A stretch of 5,282 nucleotides of DNA from Lachnospiraceae bacterium (GTDB taxonomy: Bacteria > Bacillota > Clostridia > Lachnospirales > Lachnospiraceae). Below the pieces are notes generated by a model that saw only the letters and a program-made list of their open reading frames with translations, did not search any database and had not been told where the DNA came from. Made by a program: the position numbers and the translations under genes. This document shows, piece after piece, positions 1-5,282 of this stretch. Position 1 is the first letter of the stretch. The number at the start of each line of letters is the position of its first letter. The DNA lies in the NCBI GenBank assembly GCA_017477005.1, contig JAFUXY010000097.1, positions 1 to 5,282 of the forward strand, given 5' to 3'.

Positions 1-1175
1 AGCGTAGGATCTTTCATGATCCAGAAGATCGCATTCACCGGGGCATCGATCCGGTCGACGCGGTTCGGGCTCCAAAGCTTGGACTTGATTGCGCGTCCAT
101 TGCCGTTTCGGATATCCTCTGTCACGATCTGGATCTTTCCATCCTCGTCCATCGTGGCCGAGCAGTTCTGCACCGTCAGCAGATATTCATTGTCCGGGCA
201 GCCCGTCGGATAGTCGTTTGTCTTGTCGAAATAGGTCGGCTCCAAAGCGATCGATGCGCAGGTGTCGGTATTGATCACAAACGCATCGTCATGCAGCACC
301 TTGATCGAAGGATATTTGCCGCCATGCTTCGCGTGTGTCAGCGTGGACTTTCCGGAGCCGGACAGTCCGTAAACGCTTGCCACGAACTTGTGCCCGTCGT
401 CTAAGGTGTACTCCTTTTGTCCGCCGTGGCAGGACGCATAGCCATTTCGATTGGCGATAGCCCAGGCGATCGTCAGCGTACCCTTCTTGTGCTCCCCGAA
501 ATAACGCATGCCAAGGATCGCCGCGCAGTTGTGATCGGTGTCAAAATAGCAGAGGGTCTGCGGGTCAGACAAACAAGAATAATCCACATCCGGCAGCGGC
601 TCCGGCGTCCACTGCGGATCGGAGAAGATATAGATATCCGGTTCCTTGCCGTCTCCCACCGGCTTCGAATCCCGATACATCTTTGCGTATTTCTCATTGA
701 TATACTGGAAATTCAGCATCCAGTTGTACAGGAGGTTTTCTTCGCCTTCCGGAATCAGAAGATGCGCCCGCACCATGAATTCCGGATCGAGGCCGATCAC
801 GCACTCCGCATGGTAGAGCGTCTTCCAACGGCTCTCGTAGATTGCGGACATCACGACCTTGTCCAGCTTCTCTTCGTCCACGCCAGGCTGCCCCTTGATC
901 CGGCGTGCCACTGCGTAGCGGCCTGTCACTGCGCCGTCGTTGAACAACAAGACCTTGGAATCTCTCTCCAATCCCAGAGTCTCTGCGTCCTTGATGGGCA
1001 TATCTGTAATAATCGTGCCCGGCGACTCGCTCGCCAGCCGATATGCTTCTCTCAACGTGTTGACCTTCACAACGTTGTTTCCATAGAAGGGCGCTTCGAT
1101 AATGGAACGGGTCTTCGAAAATCCGACCTTGCCTCTTCCGATTTCACTGATAGGGTACATTGCCTTTGTAGCCAT
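1..1175 (-). CDS. pckA: Phosphoenolpyruvate carboxykinase (ATP), C-terminus cut by left window edge
   Basis: Cytosolic enzyme interconverting oxaloacetate + ATP and PEP + CO2 + ADP. The 391 visible codons hold ATP-type PEPCK landmarks in order: TGR at 84-86 (substrate arginine region), YFGEHKKG at 225-232 (metal/substrate lysine), ASCH at 247-250 (metal histidine), the P-loop GLSGSGKSTL at 270-279, and LHDDAF at 294-299 (the DDE(H)-like kinase-2 motif). FDKTNDYP at 316-323 and NGNGR at 357-361 (probable ATP-site arginine) follow. GTP-type enzymes carry a different P-loop, so the ATP class is favoured. It is divergent from the E. coli enzyme: P-loop Ser replaces Thr twice, and SPKDK after TGR is missing. 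The start ATG has GGAGG 7 bases upstream (1183-1187). Family members are about 530-600 residues, so roughly 150-200 residues lie outside the window. It is transcribed divergently from citrate synthase. In fermentative anaerobes this enzyme can run toward oxaloacetate; the direction here is unknown. Confidence 0.88.
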   Translation of the reverse strand, partial: MATKAMYPISEIGRGKVGFSKTRSIIEAPFYGNNVVKVNTLREAYRLASESPGTIITDMPIKDAETLGLERDSKVLLFNDGAVTGRYAVARRIKGQPGVDEEKLDKVVMSAIYESRWKTLYHAECVIGLDPEFMVRAHLLIPEGEENLLYNWMLNFQYINEKYAKMYRDSKPVGDGKEPDIYIFSDPQWTPEPLPDVDYSCLSDPQTLCYFDTDHNCAAILGMRYFGEHKKGTLTIAWAIANRNGYASCHGGQKEYTLDDGHKFVASVYGLSGSGKSTLTHAKHGGKYPSIKVLHDDAFVINTDTCASIALEPTYFDKTNDYPTGCPDNEYLLTVQNCSATMDEDGKIQIVTEDIRNGNGRAIKSKLWSPNRVDRIDAPVNAIFWIMKDPT

Positions 1176-1213
1176 GAATAAGCCTCCTTTTTTGTCATTG
1201 ATAAACCTTTCAA

Positions 1214-1242
1214 ATTGTACTTTTTTCTTGTGCATTTGTCAA
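1214..1242 (-). promoter_or_regulatory. Sigma-A promoter for pckA
   Basis: Read on the minus strand, a perfect -35 TTGACA (1237-1242) is followed by exactly 17 bases and a -10 TACAAT (1214-1219, 5 of 6 consensus). Transcription would start near 1207, leaving a leader of about 30 bases with the GGAGG site. This is the strongest promoter match in the window and predicts high basal expression unless repressed. Confidence 0.85.
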
Positions 1243-1286
1243 TCGGAACTACAACGGATTTCGGAGCCGATTTTCAAAGGATTTCC
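1241..1286. promoter_or_regulatory. Possible operator elements in the divergent pckA/citrate synthase spacer
   Basis: Between the two divergent promoters lie an inverted repeat AATCGG (1241-1246) / CCGATT (1267-1272), whose left arm overlaps the pckA -35 box, a nested TCGG-AG-CCGA (1261-1270), and two copies of GGATTTC starting at 1256 and 1279, 23 bases apart. These are short and could be chance. Their place between two promoters makes a shared regulator binding site plausible. I do not recognise the regulator. Confidence 0.25.
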
Positions 1287-1312
1287 AAAAATGTGCGACG
1301 CTTTCGGAAAAC

Positions 1313-1341
1313 TTGCGTTCGTTTTGGTTCTATGATATTAT
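1313..1341 (+). promoter_or_regulatory. Extended -10 promoter for citrate synthase
   Basis: A -10 box TATTAT (1336-1341, 5 of 6) is preceded by TGA, forming an extended -10 (TGnTATTAT), with a weak -35 TTGCGT (1313-1318) at 17-base spacing. Predicted start is near 1348, giving a leader of about 30 bases. This placement also argues against a citrate synthase start upstream of 1380. Confidence 0.65.
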
Positions 1342-1365
1342 TAGAAAATGCACTTTTTAGGAAAA

Positions 1366-1373
1366 AAGGAGGT
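1366..1373 (+). promoter_or_regulatory. Ribosome binding site fixing the citrate synthase start
   Basis: AAGGAGGT ends 6 bases before the ATG at 1380 and is a near-perfect anti-Shine-Dalgarno match. It supports ATG 1380 over the in-frame ATG at 1215, which would add 55 residues with no family resemblance and lies upstream of the predicted promoter. Confidence 0.9.
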
Positions 1374-1379
1374 GGTCCT

Positions 1380-2762
1380 ATGCCAAAGATATCCTTCAGC
1401 AGAGTGACGGACGAGATCGAAAAACTCTCTGAGCTTTCAAAACAGGCATCCTACATCGATCCAAAGCTATACAACAAATTCGACGTCAAGCGGGGCCTGC
1501 GCGATATTACCGGCGCCGGTGTCGTCGTCGGCATTACCAACATTTCCGAAGTCAACGCATTCAGAAGCGGACCGGATGGCTCGCGGATCCCGATCGACGG
1601 AGAGCTGTTTTACCGTGGCTACAATATCAAAGACCTGATCCGAAACCAGGATATGGACAACCATTTTGGTTTCGAAGAATGCTGTTATCTGCTCCTGTTC
1701 GGGCAGCTCCCGTCCAGGGACGCTTTAGAGGAATTTACCCAGATTTTGAGCCGCTACCGGGCTCTGCCCCGCAATTTTGTGCGGGATGTGATTATGAAAC
1801 GGCCGTCGAGCAATATGATGAACACGTTAGCGAAATGTGTTCTGGCCCTGTACTCTTATGACGACAATCCAGAGGCCTCCGACGAGGCCAATATCCTGCG
1901 GCAATGCCTCGAGCTGATCGCAATGTTTCCGCTGATGTCCGTCTATGGATATCATGCGTTCCAATATTACCAAAAACACAAAAGCCTGATCATCCACCGG
2001 CCGGTAGTAAAATACTCCACCGCCGAAAACATCTTGCACTGCCTGCGCGCAGATTCTGATTTTTCGCCGCTCGAGGCCAAGCTGCTGGACGTCGCGCTGA
2101 TCCTGCACATGGAGCATGGCGGCGGCAACAACTCCACGTTCACGACGCATCTGGTCTCTTCGTCCGGCACAGATACCTATTCGGCGATTGCCGCGGCTTT
2201 GGGATCGCTCAAGGGACCGCGACACGGCGGCGCCAATATCAAGGTCGTCGATATGTTTGCGGATATGAAGCGTCAGGTCAAAAACTGGGAGGACAAGGAC
2301 GAGATCGCCAATTATCTGCGGGCGATACTGCACAAGCAGGCCTTTGACCGGTCGGGACTGATCTATGGGATCGGGCATGCCGTCTATTCCAAATCCGACC
2401 CAAGGGCAGAGATCTTCCGCGGCTTTGTGGAGCAGTTGGCGCATGAAAAGGGTTATGAGCGGGAATTTGCGCTCTATCGCACCGTCGAAAAGCTTGCGCC
2501 CGAGATCATTGCGGACGAATGCCGGATGTACAAGGGCGTGAGTCCCAATGTCGATTTCTACAGCGGCTTTGCCTATCGCATGCTTGATCTCCCGCTGCAC
2601 CTGTATACGCCGCTCTTCGCGATCGCGCGTATTGCGGGCTGGTCAGCGCACCGGATGGAGGAAATCTGCAGCCGCAACAAGATCATGCGTCCGGCCTACG
2701 TCGCTTCCACGCCCCATCGGGTCTACGTGCCCATGGAGGAAAGGAAGGATGGCGAAATCTAG
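1380..2762 (+). CDS. gltA: Citrate synthase (citrate/2-methylcitrate synthase family), 460 aa
   Basis: Condenses oxaloacetate and acetyl-CoA to citrate in the cytosol, the entry step toward 2-oxoglutarate and glutamate. Catalytic motifs are intact: EHGGGNNSTF (245-254, His246), GPRHGGAN (279-286, His282), GIGHAVYSKSDPRA (330-343, oxaloacetate-binding His333 and Arg341 region) and NVDFYSG (390-396, catalytic Asp392). ARIAGWSAHRMEE (416-428) is the usual C-terminal signature. The N-terminal part carries RIPIDGELFYRGYNIKDL (69-86), typical of bacterial enzymes. At 460 residues it is close to the usual clostridial length and has no long regulatory insertion. The ATG at 1380 is chosen because of a strong Shine-Dalgarno and the promoter position. 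The next gene starts 126 bases downstream and no rho-independent terminator is seen between them, so some read-through is possible. 2-Methylcitrate synthase activity cannot be excluded from sequence; no other prp genes are visible. Symbol assigned by family. Confidence 0.93.
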   Translation: MPKISFSRVTDEIEKLSELSKQASYIDPKLYNKFDVKRGLRDITGAGVVVGITNISEVNAFRSGPDGSRIPIDGELFYRGYNIKDLIRNQDMDNHFGFEECCYLLLFGQLPSRDALEEFTQILSRYRALPRNFVRDVIMKRPSSNMMNTLAKCVLALYSYDDNPEASDEANILRQCLELIAMFPLMSVYGYHAFQYYQKHKSLIIHRPVVKYSTAENILHCLRADSDFSPLEAKLLDVALILHMEHGGGNNSTFTTHLVSSSGTDTYSAIAAALGSLKGPRHGGANIKVVDMFADMKRQVKNWEDKDEIANYLRAILHKQAFDRSGLIYGIGHAVYSKSDPRAEIFRGFVEQLAHEKGYEREFALYRTVEKLAPEIIADECRMYKGVSPNVDFYSGFAYRMLDLPLHLYTPLFAIARIAGWSAHRMEEICSRNKIMRPAYVASTPHRVYVPMEERKDGEI

Positions 2763-2788
2763 GCATGAACGAAAGCCGAAAAAAAGGT

Positions 2789-2817
2789 TTGAATATTCTT
2801 TTATTATGGTGTATCAT
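2789..2817 (+). promoter_or_regulatory. Candidate promoter for the receiver/CheX-like operon
   Basis: TTGAAT (2789-2794, 4 of 6) and TATCAT (2812-2817, 5 of 6) are separated by exactly 17 bases in an A/T-rich stretch after the citrate synthase stop. Transcription would begin near 2824 and leave a leader of about 65 bases containing a small hairpin. Confidence 0.55.
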
Positions 2818-2831
2818 AGGGATTAGAGTGT

Positions 2832-2848
2832 CTGTTGCTGCGCAACAG
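2832..2848 (+). other. Small hairpin in the 5' leader of the receiver gene
   Basis: CTGTTGC (2832-2838) and GCAACAG (2842-2848) form a perfect 7-bp stem with a 3-base loop. It sits just after the predicted transcription start and about 25 bases before the Shine-Dalgarno. No T-run follows, so it is not a rho-independent terminator. It could stabilise the mRNA 5' end or be chance. Confidence 0.4.
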
Positions 2849-2873
2849 CGCCAGCCGTATCGTTTGGGCTTAC

Positions 2874-2881
2874 AGGAGGGG
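2874..2881 (+). promoter_or_regulatory. Ribosome binding site fixing the receiver start
   Basis: AGGAGGGG lies 7 bases before the ATG at 2889. It favours that start over the in-frame ATG at 2835, which would place 18 unrelated residues before the first receiver beta strand and falls inside the leader hairpin. Confidence 0.85.
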
Positions 2882-2888
2882 TGAACAT

Positions 2889-3269
2889 ATGTCCGATAAA
2901 GCTCTGCAAATTCTTATCAGCGATGATTCCATTTTAGCGAGAAAACAGCTCAAGGATGTCATTATAAAGCAGCTTCCCGACGTGCAGTTCGTGGAAGCCG
3001 CCAATGGTCAGGAGGCCATCGACAAATTCAAGGAGACCAAACCCGATATGGTCTTTCTGGATATTGTTATGCCCATCAAGGATGGCATCGAAGCGACCAA
3101 GGGTATTATGGAAATTGACAACAAAGCGGATATCATTATTGTTTCATCCGTTGGTACAAAAATGCAATTGAAATCAGCTATTGAAGCCGGCGCCAGGGAC
3201 TTTATTCAAAAACCGATGAATCCGTCTCAGGTCATTAGTGTATTAGAATCACATTTAGGGGGAAAATGA
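2889..3269 (+). CDS. Stand-alone CheY-like response regulator receiver, 126 aa
   Basis: Single-domain phosphoacceptor protein of the cytosol with no output domain, as in CheY. All key residues are present: acidic pair Asp12-Asp13 in ISDDS, phosphoacceptor Asp58 in FLDIVMP (56-62), the hydroxyl switch residue Ser86 in IIVSSVG (83-89), Phe105 at the CheY Tyr106 position, and invariant Lys108 in QKP. VSSVGTKMQLKSAIEAGA (85-102) and DFIQKP resemble Bacillota CheY proteins rather than DNA-binding regulators. Length is normal for the family. The next gene begins 3 bases after its stop and encodes a CheX-like protein, so the two very likely form an operon and act on one another. The kinase that phosphorylates it is not in the window. 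It could be a chemotaxis CheY or a regulator of another process; the symbol is left empty for that reason. Confidence 0.9.
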   Translation: MSDKALQILISDDSILARKQLKDVIIKQLPDVQFVEAANGQEAIDKFKETKPDMVFLDIVMPIKDGIEATKGIMEIDNKADIIIVSSVGTKMQLKSAIEAGARDFIQKPMNPSQVISVLESHLGGK

Positions 3270-3272
3270 TTT

Positions 3273-4166
3273 ATGTATGCACAGTTTTTTGGCAGTTATC
3301 TGTTGAATCGAGAGGCGGTATCCCCGGAGGATCTGACCGCTGCGATCACTTTACTGGCCGACACCCACATCAAACTAGGCACACTGGCCATGCATATGGG
3401 GTATATGACTGCTTCCGAGGTGGATGAGGTTTGTTTTCTGCAGACCCGGGAGGACAAAAAATTCGGCGAAATCGCGCTCAGGCGAAATTACCTGTTCGAA
3501 TCCCAGTTGGATGAGCTTTTGAAGGCTCAGATTCCGGATTATCTGCTGCTAGGGCAGACGCTTGTGGACATGGGATGCCTGACAAACAGCGACTTGGAGG
3601 AGCTGATGGTCAGCTACCAGTCTGAATGCCAGCTATCGGAAGAAGGCGATGGGTACGAAACGCAGTCGATTACGACGAAGCTTTTGACCAATTTCTTCAA
3701 GCAGTCGGGCGCGGAAATTTCAGAGTACGCGATCATGTATATGAATCTGATCTTCAACAATCTGATTCGTTTCATTGGCGAGGACTTTACGCCGTTGACT
3801 CCGGTTTTCTGCGAGGAATACGACACAAATTGCTGCGTGCGGCAAAGCATATCGGGCGCGATCAACTGCATCTCCCGGATCGATATGTCAGAAGACGTGG
3901 CCTTGGCGTTTGCCTCCCGCTATGCGAAGATGGAATTTGCGGATTATGATGAATATGTGGAAGCCTCCCTCGAGGACTTCCTGAATCTGCACAACGGACT
4001 GTACTCTGTGAATATGTCCAATCTGTACTCCGAAGAGCTCACCTTGGAGCCTCCTGTCCGGGAGGAAGCCCCGACGCTTGCGCTTGAGGAAGGATCCTTC
4101 GTGATTCCGGTGATTTATCCGTTTGGCACCGTGTATCTGCTGCTTTCGATGAAAGAAGCAGATTGA
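3273..4166 (+). CDS. CheX-like domain protein with four N-terminal MshEN/GspE-N-like repeats, 297 aa
   Basis: Residues 5-120 are four repeats with exact 29-residue spacing (FG at 6, LG at 35, FG at 64, LG at 93). Each fits hydrophobic-Gly-x-x-hydrophobic, then Gly/Asn/Glu, hydrophobic, four residues, Leu/Val, as in MshEN/GspE N-terminal motifs. Repeats 2 and 3 start with Lys (34, 63) and end with Gln (57, 86). Residues 121-133 are an acidic/polar linker. Residues 134-297 resemble CheX/CheC phosphatases: a helix around 150-169, SISGAINCISRIDMS (192-206), then DFLNLHNG (235-242) with Asn238 followed 23 residues later by Pro261, matching the family's N-x22-P. The catalytic Glu position reads Asp235. 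CheX proteins dephosphorylate CheY-P, so the receiver 3 bases upstream is the obvious partner. No signal peptide or membrane segment is seen; cytosolic. GGGGG (3258-3262) serves the ATG at 3273. The CheX assignment is by pattern, without a profile search. Confidence 0.72.
   Translation: MYAQFFGSYLLNREAVSPEDLTAAITLLADTHIKLGTLAMHMGYMTASEVDEVCFLQTREDKKFGEIALRRNYLFESQLDELLKAQIPDYLLLGQTLVDMGCLTNSDLEELMVSYQSECQLSEEGDGYETQSITTKLLTNFFKQSGAEISEYAIMYMNLIFNNLIRFIGEDFTPLTPVFCEEYDTNCCVRQSISGAINCISRIDMSEDVALAFASRYAKMEFADYDEYVEASLEDFLNLHNGLYSVNMSNLYSEELTLEPPVREEAPTLALEEGSFVIPVIYPFGTVYLLLSMKEAD
3285..3632 (+). repeat. Four tandem 87-base (29-residue) protein-level repeats
   Basis: Units at 3285-3371, 3372-3458, 3459-3545 and 3546-3632 encode residues 5-33, 34-62, 63-91 and 92-120 of the CheX-like protein. 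The register is exact with no insertion or deletion, but DNA identity is low, so the duplications are old and kept by protein structure. Conserved columns are the Gly at position 3, hydrophobics at 2, 6, 12 and 17, and acidic/polar residues at 18-19. Confidence 0.8.
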
Positions 4167-4193
4167 CATTTTGATATATTTATATATGTAAAC

Positions 4194-4234
4194 AAAAACC
4201 CTGCAAAAAGCCAATCGACTTTTGCAGGGTTTTT
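4194..4234. terminator. Bidirectional rho-independent terminator
   Basis: A perfect 15-bp stem pairs AAAAACCCTGCAAAA (4194-4208) with TTTTGCAGGGTTTTT (4220-4234) around an 11-base loop. The A-run on one side and T-run on the other give a U-tail in both directions. It starts 28 bases after the plus-strand CheX-like stop and 15 bases beyond the minus-strand stop at 4249, so it can end both convergent transcripts. Confidence 0.93.
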
Positions 4235-4248
4235 ATCATAGTATCTTT

Positions 4249-5282
4249 TCAGTTTATATAGGTATATCCGTCATCATCCTCTTCGTCTTCGTCGTCACTA
4301 CTCTTCTTGGAACTGCTCTTTTTCGAACTGCTCTCCTCCTCTTCTTCATCGTCCTCGTCGTCCTCTTCCTCGTCATAGGTCGTTGTCTTTTTCGAAGAAG
4401 AACTCTTTTTGGTGGATGAGCTGCTGCTGGAAGACGAACTGGATTTCGTAGACTTCCCACTGTCCACCGTTGTATCGCTGTCCGAATCCTCGTTGTCTCC
4501 GTTCATATCCGTGGAAGAAACCTTTCCGGTCTTGAAATTCAGCTTGTAGAATACCGGCCAAGCGTTGTCCGTCGTGTACCAGCACACGGTATTTCCATCC
4601 ACGACTGGCTGGCAGTCGGACAGGCAGCCGGACACCGTCTGAATCTTCCCCGTCGCCTTGCCCTTTTCATTGAGCAGCACATAATGCACCTGCTTTTTGT
4701 AGCTATAGGCGCTGATTGACTCCCATAGCAACACAAAATTCGAATGGTCGATCTTCACCAACATCGGCACGGAGGCGCTGGTCTCTTTGGCCGAACTATA
4801 ATTCGTGATCTTCGTCTCGTGCAGCCCGGCCTTTGAGAATTTGTTTCGCGACACTGTCGCTAAATAGACGTTTTTGGCGCCACCCGCCGACTGCTTGAAG
4901 GAATAGGCAACCAAGTATTTGCTCTTGGATACCTCAAAGCCACCCATGGAGGCGCCTGTATAGTTGTCGCCCTTGCTTCCCGAAAAAGCATGCAGCTCCA
5001 CTGAGGTGGTTTTTCCGATATAGGTCTTGTTTCCAGCCTTGTCCGAAAACCGAGTCAGCACGATCGCCCTTGGATAGCCGTCCCCAAGGTCTACAGTCAG
5101 CACGTTGGCACTTGAATCAACCCGCACAAATTGATTGAACGAATGGCTCACATAGCCCTTCGAGTCCAAATTTCCAATCCCGGTAAAGAAGTCGGTGATC
5201 TTGTCCTTTTTCTGGTTGTAACAGAAATTGACGTTGGCCTGGTGGTTCAATTTGTCGCTCGACGGATACATCGTGTGGCTGG
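4249..5282 (-). CDS. C-terminal part of a probable surface/secreted beta-repeat protein with Ser/Lys/acidic tail; N-terminus beyond right edge
   Basis: Visible are 343 codons; the frame stays open through the right edge (Ser-His-Thr precede the first ATG at 5271), so the true start and any signal peptide lie outside. Numbering from that ATG, residues 43-246 contain about four beta-rich units with alternating hydrophobics, e.g. VLTVDLGDGYPRAIVLTRF (57-75), KYLVAYSF (118-125), NFVLLWES (178-185) and VCWYTTDNAWPVFYKLNF (229-246), suggesting beta-propeller-like blades. Cys216, Cys220 and Cys230 cluster in one unit. From about 256 the protein becomes low complexity: acidic/Ser, a run of ten Ser, KK-punctuated Ser, then long Asp/Glu blocks, ending in GYTYIN. 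There is no LPXTG sorting signal or C-terminal membrane segment. I do not recognise a named family; an extracellular location is inferred from composition. The gene converges with the CheX-like operon and shares its terminator. Confidence 0.75.
   Translation of the reverse strand, partial: SHTMYPSSDKLNHQANVNFCYNQKKDKITDFFTGIGNLDSKGYVSHSFNQFVRVDSSANVLTVDLGDGYPRAIVLTRFSDKAGNKTYIGKTTSVELHAFSGSKGDNYTGASMGGFEVSKSKYLVAYSFKQSAGGAKNVYLATVSRNKFSKAGLHETKITNYSSAKETSASVPMLVKIDHSNFVLLWESISAYSYKKQVHYVLLNEKGKATGKIQTVSGCLSDCQPVVDGNTVCWYTTDNAWPVFYKLNFKTGKVSSTDMNGDNEDSDSDTTVDSGKSTKSSSSSSSSSSTKKSSSSKKTTTYDEEEDDEDDEEEEESSSKKSSSKKSSDDEDEEDDDGYTYIN
4270..4491 (-). repeat. Low-complexity Ser/Lys/Asp/Glu coding tract
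   Basis: Encodes residues 261-334 of the fragment: blocks of Ser, Lys pairs and acidic runs, including DEEEDDEDDEEEEE (300-313) and two SSSKK units (314-323). Serine codons are mixed (AGC, TCC, TCG, TCT, AGT, TCA), so this is selection on composition rather than a recent simple-sequence expansion, though the acidic GAA/GAG/GAC stretch may still slip. Confidence 0.85.

Noticed and set aside
417..1181. 254-codon open frame on the plus strand
   Set aside because: It is antisense to pckA, whose minus-strand frame has a full set of catalytic motifs, a Shine-Dalgarno and a strong promoter. The plus-strand translation resembles nothing and has no ribosome binding site.
1215..1379. N-terminal extension of citrate synthase from ATG 1215
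   Set aside because: The extra 55 residues match no citrate synthase, have no ribosome binding site, and lie upstream of or across the predicted promoter.
1827..2600. 257-codon open frame on the minus strand
   Set aside because: It lies entirely within and antisense to citrate synthase. The frame is open because of codon bias in the real gene.
2832..2848. Hairpin as a citrate synthase terminator
   Set aside because: The stem is 7 bp and is followed by GCGCCAGCC, not a T-run, so intrinsic termination is unlikely.
2835..2888. 18-residue extension of the receiver from ATG 2835
   Set aside because: This ATG lies in the leader hairpin with no Shine-Dalgarno. ATG 2889 has AGGAGGGG at good spacing and starts just before the first receiver strand.
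4222..4419. 65-codon plus-strand frame with a very hydrophobic translation, resembling a membrane peptide
   Set aside because: It is the complement of the acidic/Ser codons of the surface protein tail, which read as Leu/Phe/Val on the other strand, and it starts inside the terminator.
4270..4491. Tandem DNA microsatellite
   Set aside because: Codons are varied within each amino-acid run and there is no constant DNA period, so it is a protein-level compositional tract.

Overview
The window looks like a chromosomal segment from an anaerobic Bacillota bacterium, most likely a Clostridia member (Lachnospiraceae-like is a guess). The signs are strong AAGGAGG-type ribosome binding sites, sigma-A promoters with 17-base spacers, and gene types common in that group: a divergent ATP-type PEP carboxykinase, a citrate synthase of about 460 residues, a CheY/CheX-type pair, and a surface protein ending in a Ser/Lys/acidic tail. 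No RNA gene, insertion sequence, CRISPR array or phage gene was seen.

Layout. Positions 1-1175 (minus strand) hold the first 391 codons of an ATP-dependent phosphoenolpyruvate carboxykinase (pckA), cut by the left edge. A 204-base spacer with two divergent promoters separates it from citrate synthase on the plus strand (1380-2762). After a 126-base gap with its own candidate promoter and a small 5'-UTR hairpin come two closely spaced plus-strand genes: a stand-alone CheY-like receiver (2889-3269) and, 3 bases later, a 297-residue protein (3273-4166). That protein joins four 29-residue repeats to a CheX-like C-terminal domain. A 15-bp-stem bidirectional terminator (4194-4234) lies between this operon and a convergent minus-strand gene (4249 to beyond 5282). 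The last gene encodes a probable extracellular beta-repeat protein with a very low-complexity C-terminus.

How the genes may work together. PEP carboxykinase interconverts PEP and oxaloacetate, and citrate synthase consumes oxaloacetate. Their back-to-back arrangement suggests coordinated control of carbon entry into a (possibly partial) TCA pathway leading to 2-oxoglutarate and glutamate; this is inference. The receiver and the CheX-like protein are probably functional partners. The most interesting feature is the N-terminal part of the CheX-like protein. Its exact 29-residue periodicity and consensus resemble the MshEN/GspE-N motif (24 residues plus a 5-residue spacer), a family in which some members bind cyclic di-GMP. 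The canonical arginines are replaced by lysine or hydrophobic residues and the CheX catalytic glutamate position reads as aspartate, so ligand binding and phosphatase activity are both open questions.
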